Assembly (NCBI GenBank): GCA_016294985.1
Contig: JAECRW010000084.1
Coordinates: 1 to 6,598, forward strand
Direction: 5' to 3'
DNA length: 6,598 bases
DNA from: Candidatus Sifarchaeum marinoarchaea
GTDB taxonomy: Archaea > Asgardarchaeota > Sifarchaeia > Borrarchaeales > Borrarchaeaceae
The position numbers and the translations under genes were made by a program. The notes beneath the pieces were generated by a model. The model ran no database searches. It was not told the origin of the DNA and saw only the letters and a list, made by a program, of their open reading frames with translations. Within the stretch, counting starts at the first letter, position 1. Each line of letters opens with the position of its first letter. Positions 1 through 5,502 of this stretch are shown here, piece after piece.

Positions 1-1
1 A

Positions 2-142
2 GCCTTCAAAATGATGGATTTAGCCCAAACTTCTAAAGCACAAGCATCAAGATGTTATCAAGTTGCTAAAAAATACCTTAAAAGAGTACATGTAGGCAAT
101 TTGCACATTTTGGGAATCAGAACTCAGAACGAACTAATGTAA
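2..142 (+). CDS. C-terminal end of an unidentified protein (5' end outside window)
   Basis: An open frame enters from the left edge and runs 46 codons to a TAA stop. The visible tail is basic and probably helical (DLAQTSKAQASRCYQVAKKY around residues 6-25), followed by a short hydrophobic stretch and the end NELM. The helical part faintly recalls a cyclin-fold helix pair such as those in archaeal TFB, but no diagnostic motif is present and I do not assign it. It converges on the minus-strand gene ending at 160, with 17 bases between the stop codons. It could also be a chance open frame, since only 46 codons are visible. Confidence 0.45.
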   Translation, partial: AFKMMDLAQTSKAQASRCYQVAKKYLKRVHVGNLHILGIRTQNELM

Positions 143-159
143 AAATGGAACTTCGTCAA

Positions 160-375
160 TTACCAATAGTAAGGAATTCTCCCACGCTTTGTGATTCCAA
201 TATAAATTTGATTTGCTGTTTCAAAATTTTGATTAAATACCTCGCGATGTCCCATCAAAACGTTATCGATGATGCTCACTGAATTTTCCTTCTTTTCCTT
301 TAGGAATAGTTCGCAAAGGATTTTATAGGGCTTAAAGAATCCCTTCCATTTCTTTGGGTTATATAATTCCTCCAT
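160..375 (-). CDS. Small basic hypothetical protein, 71 residues
   Basis: A 71-residue protein starting MEELYNPKKW and ending RGRIPYYW. I do not recognise the family. It is lysine- and aromatic-rich, has one cysteine (in KILCELF), and has no signal peptide or membrane segment. The start is supported by an AGAGGTGA Shine-Dalgarno sequence (plus-strand 382-389) six bases ahead of the ATG, and by an AT-rich TATA-like box at 408-417 at a suitable distance. That pairing is why I call it a real gene despite its size. It stands alone, with its promoter side facing the rpo6 upstream region. Confidence 0.6.
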   Translation of the reverse strand: MEELYNPKKWKGFFKPYKILCELFLKEKKENSVSIIDNVLMGHREVFNQNFETANQIYIGITKRGRIPYYW

Positions 376-381
376 TTATTT

Positions 382-389
382 TCACCTCT
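382..389 (-). promoter_or_regulatory. Ribosome binding site of the 71-residue gene
   Basis: On the minus strand this reads AGAGGTGA, a strong match to the archaeal anti-Shine-Dalgarno sequence. It ends six bases before the ATG at 375 and fixes that start. Confidence 0.6.
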
Positions 390-407
390 GAATAATCCCC
401 CTCATTG

Positions 408-417
408 TTTATTAAAG
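408..417 (-). promoter_or_regulatory. TATA-like box for the 71-residue gene
   Basis: On the minus strand this reads CTTTAATAAA. A transcript starting about 25 bases downstream would begin near 387-390, just ahead of the ribosome binding site, giving a short leader. It is a sequence match only; AT-rich spacers give many such matches. Confidence 0.35.
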
Positions 418-692
418 CCGCCCAAAAATGCACTTGGCACATTTATTTCAATTATAGAATTTGTGAAAAACTTAAAATGCGTTTTGAATTGTGCAATGTC
501 TTTGTTAATGATTTTCTAAACATGAAAATCTACAAATGGTGAAAAATCTATTGACATCTTCCTCTAATTTCATAACTTCTCCCGAAAAAATAAAATTATT
601 CTTTTTGCTAAGAACTACTGATATATCGCTGATTTCTTAAAAAAATGCTAAGATATTTAATCTTTGTAAAGCTCCGCACTGAACGATAGTTT

Positions 693-702
693 TTTATATT
701 TT
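693..702 (+). promoter_or_regulatory. Candidate TATA box for rpo6
   Basis: The sequence TTTATATTTT would place a transcript start near 720, leaving a leader of about 55-60 bases before the GTG start at 779. Another candidate, GATATTTAA at 652-660, lies further upstream. Neither can be chosen with certainty. Confidence 0.35.
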
Positions 703-769
703 ATGCTTATTGTAGCCTTGATACTTTTTTACCCTCATTTTTAATTTTGGCATCAATTAACTCATAAGT

Positions 770-774
770 GGTGA
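770..774 (+). promoter_or_regulatory. Ribosome binding site of rpo6
   Basis: GGTGA lies four bases before the GTG codon at 779. The spacing is short, but it supports the GTG rather than the out-of-frame ATG at 777. Confidence 0.45.
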
Positions 775-778
775 CTAT

Positions 779-1096
779 GTGAGTAGAGAACAACATAAAC
801 AGCTACGAATTCCTTTTCCAGATTCTCCAGACGAAATTATAGCAGGTCCACGACATCTCACGAAATATGAAAAAAGCCGAATAATTGGTGCGCGTGCATT
901 ACAACTTTCAATGGGCGCGCCAATCCTTGTAGACTCTGAAGATGTAATCGACCCGATTATGATTGCAGAGCAAGAGTTATCAAACAATGTATTACCCCTT
1001 ACAATCAGGAGATATCTTCCAGACGGGCGATTTCAGGATATCCCTCTTAAGATTTTGCCAAGACATCCTTATCCGCTCGCCTCGGAAAATGATTAA
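779..1096 (+). CDS. rpo6: DNA-directed RNA polymerase subunit Rpo6 (RpoK/omega/RPB6 homologue)
   Basis: A 105-residue protein with the Rpo6/RpoK/RPB6 signature. Residues 27-48 cover LTKYEKSRIIGARALQLSMG and the following API, and residues 59-90 contain DPIMIAEQEL and then PLTIRRYLPDGRFQDIPL. These are the conserved blocks by which RPB6/omega helps assemble and stabilise the largest RNA polymerase subunit. Archaeal members are often shorter; here about 25 residues (REQHKQLRIPFPDSPDE) precede the core and about 14 follow it. The start is GTG at 779, with a GGTGA ribosome binding site at 770-774; the overlapping ATG at 777 is out of frame and stops at once. No other transcription or translation genes sit next to it here. 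Its downstream side has been invaded by transposon DNA. Confidence 0.95.
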   Translation: MSREQHKQLRIPFPDSPDEIIAGPRHLTKYEKSRIIGARALQLSMGAPILVDSEDVIDPIMIAEQELSNNVLPLTIRRYLPDGRFQDIPLKILPRHPYPLASEND

Positions 1097-1268
1097 ATCT
1101 AAAATCTCTTCTAAAATATGGTCACGAATACTAGTTAAATTGGCATAAACTATTGATGTGGGGGGATGATTTGCGGTAGAGTTTTTCACTTTTACAAAGG
1201 TCTCCCCATGCTTAAATAGTTGAGAACTGCTATCTATGGTCACTAAAAATCGTCAACGTACTCAATAA
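1097..1268. other. Spacer downstream of rpo6, possibly eroded transposon DNA
   Basis: No convincing gene is visible in either strand. Two T-rich runs near 1181-1185 and 1191-1194 could end rpo6 transcription. It precedes the tnpB remnant and may contain unrecognisable remains of that element. I found no clear left end. Confidence 0.35.
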
Positions 1269-1472
1269 GAAGAAAACAATTCACTACAAAAAAGATCGCT
1301 GGGCTTATTTAGAGGATCACACTATCTCGTAAATGCGGATGTTAATGGTGCACTCAACATCCTCAGAAAAGTAATCGGCGATGGTTTCATCAGAAAGCTA
1401 GTCGATAGGGGCTGCTGGTTTCAGCCTGTGCGAATAAGGGAAATGATCCACACTTCGCACCAACAATTTTAA
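1269..1472 (+). pseudogene. tnpB: Remnant of tnpB, IS200/IS605-type RNA-guided nuclease (C-terminal piece)
   Basis: After an in-frame TAA at 1266-1268 an open stretch runs to TAA at 1470-1472 and encodes about 67 residues. It contains GLFRGSHYLVNADVNGALNI followed by LRKVIG and LVDRGCWFQPVRIR. NADVNGALNILRK is the hallmark RuvC-III block of TnpB; the aspartate of NADVNGA is a catalytic residue of the nuclease. The GCWFQPVRIR tail is typical of archaeal TnpB C-termini. Intact TnpB is about 370-420 residues. The N-terminal domain, RuvC-I, RuvC-II and the zinc finger are all missing, there is no start codon in context, and upstream frames are broken. This is a decayed insertion next to rpo6, with a transposon right-end-like sequence just downstream. 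Confidence 0.85.
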
Positions 1473-1478
1473 TACATT

Positions 1479-1499
1479 CTTGTACTACTTTAGTACAAG
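1479..1499 (+). terminator. Perfect 9-bp hairpin followed by an AT-rich tail
   Basis: CTTGTACTA and TAGTACAAG pair perfectly around a three-base loop (CTT). The hairpin sits seven bases after the stop of the tnpB remnant and is followed by TTTAATAAAATT. It may be a transcription terminator or a structural element of the insertion's right end; the sequence alone does not decide. Confidence 0.4.
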
Positions 1500-1564
1500 T
1501 TTAATAAAATTGATGACCTGGATTCTGTTTTATCATTAGAAATTAGTTTTATCTGATATCAGCG

Positions 1565-1598
1565 AGAAGACCCCTTCCGAGAGGTAGCGGTAGTTGAC
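1565..1598 (+). mobile_element. Probable right end / reRNA (omega-RNA) scaffold end of an IS200/IS605-type element
   Basis: The sequence GAGAAGACCCCTTCC and the following ...GGTAGTTGAC resemble the 3' ends of TnpB-associated guide RNA scaffolds. In these a GAGAAG-like segment, a CCC-rich hairpin and a terminal GGTAGTTNAC are common in archaeal elements. A short imperfect hairpin (1573-1576 with 1581-1584) is present. It lies 93 bases after the tnpB remnant, the expected order, so 1269-1598 is probably the 3' part of one decayed element. In an active element the guide would be the first 16-20 bases after 1598. The match is from memory of the family, not from an alignment. Confidence 0.5.
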
Positions 1599-1746
1599 TG
1601 TGTCCATTTCTTCTTTGAATCATACCTGTTTGAAAGATCTCATTAGGAAATGGATGACCAAGTAGTCAATCAACTTATTGAATGGTAGTTCGCGGTGTTA
1701 CCATCATTTAAATACTCTGTAAAGAAGTTTTCTTAAAGACATAAAA
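1599..1746. other. Spacer between transposon remnant and the cysteine-rich gene
   Basis: There is no gene. It holds an 8-bp inverted repeat (TCCATTTC at 1603-1610 and GAAATGGA at 1647-1654) of unclear meaning and a TATA-like box near 1707-1714. Confidence 0.35.
1707..1714 (+). promoter_or_regulatory. TATA-like box for the cysteine-rich gene
   Basis: TTTAAATA here would put a transcript start near 1735, only 12 bases before the first ATG at 1747. That is compatible with a very short leader; no Shine-Dalgarno sequence is seen. Confidence 0.35.
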
Positions 1747-2091
1747 ATGGTTAAGTGCGTTAAAATGGCTCGCTCTATTTGTCCTTTGCTTAATAACCAC
1801 AAACAAGGCTATATTTGCCAAGCATTGAATTCTGCTTTTATTTATGAAGAAGATGTGGAGAATATCTGCAGAAACCCTGAAGCATTTACGTATTGTATTC
1901 ATTACTCAAAAAGGAATCAGATTACACGAGACTCGCCAAATAGTATAAAAGGAACGATTTGTCTAAAATGTAACTCGATCCAGTTAATTGAAACTCTTTA
2001 TTTTTTATCTAAAGAAACTCAAACACCTTGCGAGTTTAAAGCACATATTTGCGAAGCATGTGGTTATACTGAACTTTATCGATCTCGTTAA
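1747..2091 (+). CDS. Cysteine-rich, probably metal-binding protein with C-terminal zinc-ribbon-like part
   Basis: A 114-residue protein with ten cysteines. The N-terminal half has spaced cysteines 12, 24, 41 and 50 in a pattern like C-x11-C-x16-C-x8-C, including ENICRNPEAFTYCIHY; this resembles small uncharacterised archaeal and bacterial proteins that may bind a metal or an iron-sulphur cluster. The C-terminal half has CLKC (72-75) and CEACGY (102-107), a CxxC pair like a zinc ribbon. There is no membrane segment and no catalytic signature. The start could be ATG 1747 or ATG 1765 (Met7, MARSICPLL); neither has a clear ribosome binding site, and the conserved-looking part begins at Met7. It is transcribed alone and converges on the long minus-strand gene. 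Its molecular role is unknown. Confidence 0.75.
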   Translation: MVKCVKMARSICPLLNNHKQGYICQALNSAFIYEEDVENICRNPEAFTYCIHYSKRNQITRDSPNSIKGTICLKCNSIQLIETLYFLSKETQTPCEFKAHICEACGYTELYRSR

Positions 2092-2143
2092 TTACTGCTA
2101 GTTGTTAACCTACTATTAATTCTCTTCAATTGAGAAAATGTCG

Positions 2144-2149
2144 AAAAAA
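2144..2149 (-). terminator. T-run terminator candidate for the longin-like gene
   Basis: The minus strand reads TTTTTT here, about 75 bases after the stop of the minus-strand gene. Archaeal transcription often ends at such runs without a strong hairpin. Confidence 0.3.
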
Positions 2150-2196
2150 TGTTAACTAAAAATAAGGCCAAAAAGTAAAGTGTTATTTAGGAATTC

Positions 2197-2208
2197 TTTT
2201 GGTTTTTT
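2197..2208 (+). terminator. T-run terminator candidate for the cysteine-rich gene
   Basis: The run TTTTGGTTTTTT lies between the convergent genes, about 105 bases after the stop at 2091. It fits an archaeal poly-U terminator for the plus-strand transcript. Confidence 0.35.
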
Positions 2209-2223
2209 AACACTACAGAATTT

Positions 2224-4200
2224 CTATATCATCTTTTCCTTCACAAAGGACATAACATATTCAATAATGTTCTTGTCGAGCTCTTCATCAGTGTCTATAG
2301 TTTCCAAATGGCTTTTTAAATCGGTACATGCTTCATAAGTCGAAATTATGGGCAGATCGAATCTTATATTTAACTTTGAGACAATTAGTGCACCTGCGTG
2401 AAGTTGAGAAAGGCCTTGATATCTGATTGCCTTATAAACCTTCGTAATTGCAGTGCGAAGTGAATCATCTCGCTCTTCTTTTTCTCTCCAGCGCGCAAGT
2501 TTAATATCGCGCTCTAAGAAATCAGCTGGATCTGTTAATTCTGGACCAATTAACCCATTATTATAGGGTGTGTGTATTACCAGAAATGAATGTTGTTCTG
2601 TGTTTATGTTAATTTTTGGCCTCGGAGCGATTTCTAATAATAACTCACATAAGCTTCTTTTAGAGATGAAATCAAGTGGTTTTTCTAGTTCCTCAAAAAC
2701 AACCGAATAATCTTGAAATGAATAATCTACTTCTTGCGAATCGTCTCTATTCTCTTCCAGAATGGGTAGAACTTTGTTTAATGTAGTAAATAGTTTTGTT
2801 TTTCCATTTCTAAGCAAGAAATAGGCTTCTGAACGCGAGAGCTGCTTTAATGCTGAAGCAATTGTTGTTGCAGCCTCTATTGGTTTTGTGTGAGTATGGT
2901 CATTAAGCCATTTATTCATTACAGGGTATATAATCTCTTTGATGATCTTTATTCTTTCCTCTAAAAGTTGCATCATTTTTTCTACGGACTTTTCATTTCC
3001 ATCTAACACAGAACGCTCAAGATTTGCCAGATCTCGAATATCCTGTTCTAATTCCTTAGCGAATGTTTTTCGTAAATATTCTATCCATTGCCCTTCAGAA
3101 ATCGCAAAGGTGAATTCATGTGAATATATCGAGGGAACGGGTGCTCCAACACCATTTCTTCTATCAAACTCCGCCATGATCTCTTCACATGCCTCTTGGG
3201 CATCTAATACACCATCTAGTTCGATTTGGTATGCGATCTTAGCTATACTTGCTGGACAGTTTAATTGTTTCGCAAGTTGTTCGACATTTCGATCTGACAA
3301 TCTTTCTACTTTGGATTCCAATGAACCATATCTTTCTTCAAACTCTTTTATGATTTCAGTTACAGCAGCTATAGATAGCTTATCTAGCTCGCCCTCTTTG
3401 TCCAATAATTTCTTTTGAGTTTTTGTTTTTAGCTCAACTCTTGCCTTAATCTCTTCTTCCATTTCCTTCTTTGTTTCTAAGTCATTTTTTAGGTCTTTTT
3501 CTACGTCTCTTTCAAAAATCGCACGAAAGGGGTATTCTTCTTCAATTAGCTCTTCCCATGGTTTTACATGTTTAGGTGCTACTTGTTCTAAAGCAAATCC
3601 GCTAGCTATAGCGTACTCTGCAATATGTCTAATCTTTTCCTGATCAATTCTTAAACTCTCTGCGATTTCCTTTAGAGGCTTTACACCATCAATTAGGGCT
3701 ATTACATCGATTCCTTCATTTCCAAAACGTTCGCTTATCTCTTTATTTTCTCTTGATGATGGTATCATAACTATAAATGTTGCTTTCGTTCTTTCCAATA
3801 CTGTTTCTAAAGTTACGCTTTTAATAAGCCATTCTCTTATTAATCCATCGAGTTTCTCATCGAAAGGTTTGAAAATCTTCACATCTCCAGCCCAATTATC
3901 TATTTTATATCGATAATCAGCTAAAAATTCGCGCTTAACAAGATCTAAAAATTCTTCTAACTTTTTCAAATCCACATTAATATCTGCTGCAATGACAAAA
4001 ATGAGCTTTGGGCTAAATGTAGATTCATATACAAAACGGATATCTTCTGCCACAATAGACTTGATTTTCATGTCAGCATAACTGATGATCGCTGATTGAA
4101 ATCCTGAAATCAGATCTTCATCAATCTCCGAATGTTCACTGAAGTCTTTGTGCACTAAGCATTGACCAGTTTCCATGATAATCCAGACACCATATTTCAT
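2224..4200 (-). CDS. Longin/roadblock-like, winged-helix and coiled-coil protein, 658 residues
   Basis: I do not recognise a named family. From the chosen start, residues 1-125 (MKYGVWIIMETGQCLVHKDF onward) look like an alpha/beta longin or roadblock-type domain. Typical signs are GxxLVHKDFSE, then DLISGFQSAIISYADM, a strand FVIAADINVD, and a helix ending FLADYRYKIDNWAGD. Such domains in Asgard archaea are often linked to small GTPases and membrane traffic-like systems. Residues about 164-208 (ALIDGVKPLKEIAESLRID...) look like a winged helix. Residues about 215-302 are strongly charged coiled coil. The remaining 350 residues are mostly helical and unassigned. No transmembrane helix, ATPase or GTPase motif is visible. 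The ATG at 4200 is preferred over the in-frame ATG at 4239: it has GAGGGG nine bases upstream, and a TATA box at 4245-4252 would start the transcript near 4223, inside the longer version. Confidence 0.85.
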   Translation of the reverse strand: MKYGVWIIMETGQCLVHKDFSEHSEIDEDLISGFQSAIISYADMKIKSIVAEDIRFVYESTFSPKLIFVIAADINVDLKKLEEFLDLVKREFLADYRYKIDNWAGDVKIFKPFDEKLDGLIREWLIKSVTLETVLERTKATFIVMIPSSRENKEISERFGNEGIDVIALIDGVKPLKEIAESLRIDQEKIRHIAEYAIASGFALEQVAPKHVKPWEELIEEEYPFRAIFERDVEKDLKNDLETKKEMEEEIKARVELKTKTQKKLLDKEGELDKLSIAAVTEIIKEFEERYGSLESKVERLSDRNVEQLAKQLNCPASIAKIAYQIELDGVLDAQEACEEIMAEFDRRNGVGAPVPSIYSHEFTFAISEGQWIEYLRKTFAKELEQDIRDLANLERSVLDGNEKSVEKMMQLLEERIKIIKEIIYPVMNKWLNDHTHTKPIEAATTIASALKQLSRSEAYFLLRNGKTKLFTTLNKVLPILEENRDDSQEVDYSFQDYSVVFEELEKPLDFISKRSLCELLLEIAPRPKININTEQHSFLVIHTPYNNGLIGPELTDPADFLERDIKLARWREKEERDDSLRTAITKVYKAIRYQGLSQLHAGALIVSKLNIRFDLPIISTYEACTDLKSHLETIDTDEELDKNIIEYVMSFVKEKMI

Positions 4201-4209
4201 GAAAGTGTA

Positions 4210-4215
4210 CCCCTC
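4210..4215 (-). promoter_or_regulatory. Ribosome binding site selecting the start at 4200
   Basis: The minus strand reads GAGGGG, nine bases before ATG 4200. No comparable site precedes the upstream in-frame ATG at 4239. Confidence 0.55.
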
Positions 4216-4244
4216 ATATTCAACTACGCACATGAACAAAAACG

Positions 4245-4252
4245 CTTTATAG
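4245..4252 (-). promoter_or_regulatory. TATA box of the longin-like gene
   Basis: The minus strand reads CTATAAAG, close to the archaeal TATA consensus. Transcription about 25 bases downstream would begin near 4223, giving a leader of about 22 bases that contains the GAGGGG site. Confidence 0.5.
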
Positions 4253-4524
4253 TCTTCCTCTTAATGTTACAACGATTAGTATCCAACCATGATTCATAAA
4301 TCCTTTGATAGTTTGTTATTTGAAAACCACAGCACTAAGATTTCTTGATAAGAAGTTGAATTCTAATTCAATTGTTTTAGATACCCTCCCATAGGCATCG
4401 GTCAACAATGAATTTCTCAGAAAGCAACGGAATAATCATTTTTTTGTTTTTCAGTACTTTAGGCTAATTTATTGCTGAAATTGATGACATAAAAAGATTT
4501 TGAAAAAAACATCCGCACAATGCG
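4253..4524. other. Spacer between two minus-strand genes
   Basis: This AT-rich spacer has no visible gene. It carries a T-run for the upstream membrane-protein transcript at its right edge and the promoter of the longin-like gene at its left edge, so the two genes are probably separate transcription units. Confidence 0.45.
4503..4509 (-). terminator. T-run terminator of the small membrane-protein gene
   Basis: The minus strand reads seven T in a row, 15 bases after the stop codon at 4525-4527. Position and length fit an archaeal poly-U terminator. Confidence 0.5.
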
Positions 4525-4794
4525 CTAAATAATGAATGAGCCCCATGTGGTTAGCGCGAAATGAAGTCCAAAACCAATAGTTAGTGAAGTCGCTAGAAGT
4601 CGAATTCCAAGACCTTTTGGTGTAATGTCACGAGTGGTCTCGACATAAAGAATTAAGTTTACAGCTAACAAACCACCCAAAACTAATAAAATCGCAGCAA
4701 TTATTCCGTAACCCTCTTTTAGCATTCCCAAAAATTCAAGAAATGTTGGTATGTCAATTTCCGGTGGTCCTTCTTCTTGCATTAACAATAACAT
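4525..4794 (-). CDS. Small membrane protein with two predicted transmembrane helices
   Basis: An 89-residue protein with a short acidic N-terminus (QEEGPPEIDIPTFLEF) and two hydrophobic segments. The first, about residues 29-51, is rich in Ile, Leu, Ala and Gly (IIAAILLVLGGLLAVNLILY); the second, about residues 62-85, spans LGIRLLATSLTIGFGLHFAL. They are joined by a polar loop, VETTRDITPKG. No cleavage site or known family motif is seen, so I give no function. The start at 4794 is well supported by GGTGAG at 4800-4805, five bases upstream; Met5 is a less likely alternative. Its leader includes the strong palindrome at 4816-4833. A T-run follows the stop, and its neighbours give no functional hint. 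Confidence 0.7.
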   Translation of the reverse strand: MLLLMQEEGPPEIDIPTFLEFLGMLKEGYGIIAAILLVLGGLLAVNLILYVETTRDITPKGLGIRLLATSLTIGFGLHFALTTWGSFII

Positions 4795-4799
4795 ATTTT

Positions 4800-4805
4800 C
4801 TCACC
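4800..4805 (-). promoter_or_regulatory. Ribosome binding site of the small membrane protein
   Basis: GGTGAG on the minus strand lies five bases ahead of ATG 4794 and fixes this start. Confidence 0.6.
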
Positions 4806-4815
4806 GAAGAAATTC

Positions 4816-4833
4816 CCTGCCCTTTAGGGCAGG
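4816..4833 (-). repeat. Strong palindromic hairpin resembling an IS200/IS605 transposon end
   Basis: CCTGCCC and GGGCAGG form a perfect 7-bp stem; on the minus strand the loop is TAAA. It shares CCCTAAAGGG and the following AGGG with the first hairpin of the omega-RNA at 5511-5529, in opposite orientation. GC-rich palindromes with this kind of loop are typical subterminal hairpins of IS200/IS605 elements, recognised as single strands by TnpA. Here it stands alone in the 5' leader of the membrane-protein gene, ten bases above its ribosome binding site. It may be an orphan transposon end, a small palindromic repeat element, or a leader hairpin acting on that gene. Confidence 0.55.
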
Positions 4834-4873
4834 TCTTTAACTGATACTTTTTCTTTTGTTATGGTACAGTAAA

Positions 4874-4881
4874 CTTATAAG
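4874..4881. promoter_or_regulatory. Symmetric TATA-like box between divergent genes
   Basis: CTTATAAG reads the same on both strands. For the minus strand it would start transcription near 4850, upstream of the membrane-protein gene and its leader hairpin. For the plus strand it would start near 4905, about 40 bases before the zinc-ribbon gene. It could serve either gene or both. Confidence 0.35.
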
Positions 4882-4946
4882 AATTGTTACAAAAACCTCT
4901 AATAGTGAGGCTTTAAGAAATTTTCCCTTTAAATGGTGTCTTAAAA

Positions 4947-5327
4947 ATGGCTAAAAAATTGAAGTGTAAGAATTGCGGAAATACCGAATTCGGTCAACCT
5001 GTGAAAACATGGCAGATGTATTCTCCACTGCCTGATTCACAAGGGAATATCACAATCACGATAATGGGGAGTTTTGAATGCACTTGCGGAAAAAAAGTTC
5101 GGGGCGCTGTCAAGAAAATCAAAACTGATCAAACAGCAGGAGGCACTTACGCTAAGAAAGAAAAACTTTTCGAGACACTTTCAAATGCTACCGATACGAT
5201 TAATTTGAAAGAACTAAGTTCAACATTAGATATTGAGATTAGCACCCTCAAAAAAGTAGTGGAAGTTTATATTAAAAAAGGGAAAGTGAAAGGGCAGGTA
5301 TCCGCTGATTCATTCATACCAAAATAG
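4947..5327 (+). CDS. Zinc-ribbon protein with C-terminal PCI/winged-helix-like domain
   Basis: A 126-residue protein. Cysteines at 7 and 10 (CKNCGN) and at 45 and 47 (CTCGKK) form a CxxC...CxC zinc ribbon that encloses a strand-rich stretch (NITITIMGSFE). A basic linker (KKVRGAVKKIK) leads to residues 72-126. There KLFETLSNATDTINLKELSS, then a second helix and the ending KKGKVKGQVSADSFIPK, have the shape of a winged helix like those closing PCI or DDRGK/UFBP1-type proteins. Such proteins bind nucleic acid or protein partners; which applies here is unknown. A weak GGTG lies eight bases upstream of the ATG. It is followed by a T-rich run and then the IscB element, and appears to be a single-gene transcript. 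The general class is fairly sure, the function is not. Confidence 0.8.
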   Translation: MAKKLKCKNCGNTEFGQPVKTWQMYSPLPDSQGNITITIMGSFECTCGKKVRGAVKKIKTDQTAGGTYAKKEKLFETLSNATDTINLKELSSTLDIEISTLKKVVEVYIKKGKVKGQVSADSFIPK

Positions 5328-5346
5328 ATTAGATTTTAATGAAATG

Positions 5347-5358
5347 TCTTTCTTTTTT
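5347..5358 (+). terminator. T-rich terminator after the zinc-ribbon gene
   Basis: TCTTTCTTTTTT begins 19 bases after the stop at 5327, as expected of an archaeal poly-U terminator. Confidence 0.45.
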
Positions 5359-5502
5359 GTTGTGATAGTTCCGATAGATATTTCAATCTCTTGGTGTATT
5401 TTTCCTATGTTTGTAGCTATTCGGTTTCTAACTACTGTGTTATAGGGTAATTGTTGTCCGATGAAATTCTTAGTAGATAAATCGAAAGATAGAAAGGATA
5501 TG
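5359..5502. other. Flank 5' of the IscB element, including the candidate guide
   Basis: No gene is seen. A TATA-like GTTATAGG at 5439-5446 would give a transcript start near 5465-5470, suitable for an RNA that reads through the last 16 or so bases (about 5487-5502) into the omega-RNA scaffold. In known IscB systems the guide is this flanking DNA next to the transposon left end. The exact guide boundary cannot be set from one copy. Confidence 0.4.

Larger units (their letters stand above)
376..778. other. Intergenic region between divergent genes
   Basis: This AT-rich stretch separates the minus-strand 71-residue gene from plus-strand rpo6. It contains TATA-like sequences for both directions (408-417 minus; 651-660 and 693-702 plus). 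I see no convincing gene, tRNA or repeat in it. Confidence 0.5.

Noticed and set aside
775..987. Minus-strand open frame opposite the start of rpo6
   Set aside because: It is the antisense shadow of the Rpo6 core and has no independent support.
963..1148. Plus-strand open frame of 61 codons overlapping rpo6
   Set aside because: It is an alternative frame of rpo6, whose own frame carries the conserved protein.
992..1243. Minus-strand open frame of 83 codons overlapping rpo6
   Set aside because: Most of it is antisense to the conserved rpo6 coding sequence, and it has no family motif or ribosome binding site.
1237..1269. Tiny open frame MVTKNRQRTQ just before the tnpB remnant
   Set aside because: Ten codons with no ribosome binding site and no match to the TnpB N-terminus.
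1684..1693. GGTAGTTCGC, resembling a second IS200/IS605 right-end tail
   Set aside because: Only about ten bases agree, and there is no hairpin or scaffold sequence before it; the better match is at 1589-1598.
1708..1902. Minus-strand open frame opposite the cysteine-rich gene
   Set aside because: It is antisense to a cysteine-patterned protein and has no start signal of its own.
2939..3418. Plus-strand open frame of 159 codons inside the longin-like gene
   Set aside because: Its serine- and asparagine-rich, low-complexity composition is typical of the antisense of a charged coiled-coil region.
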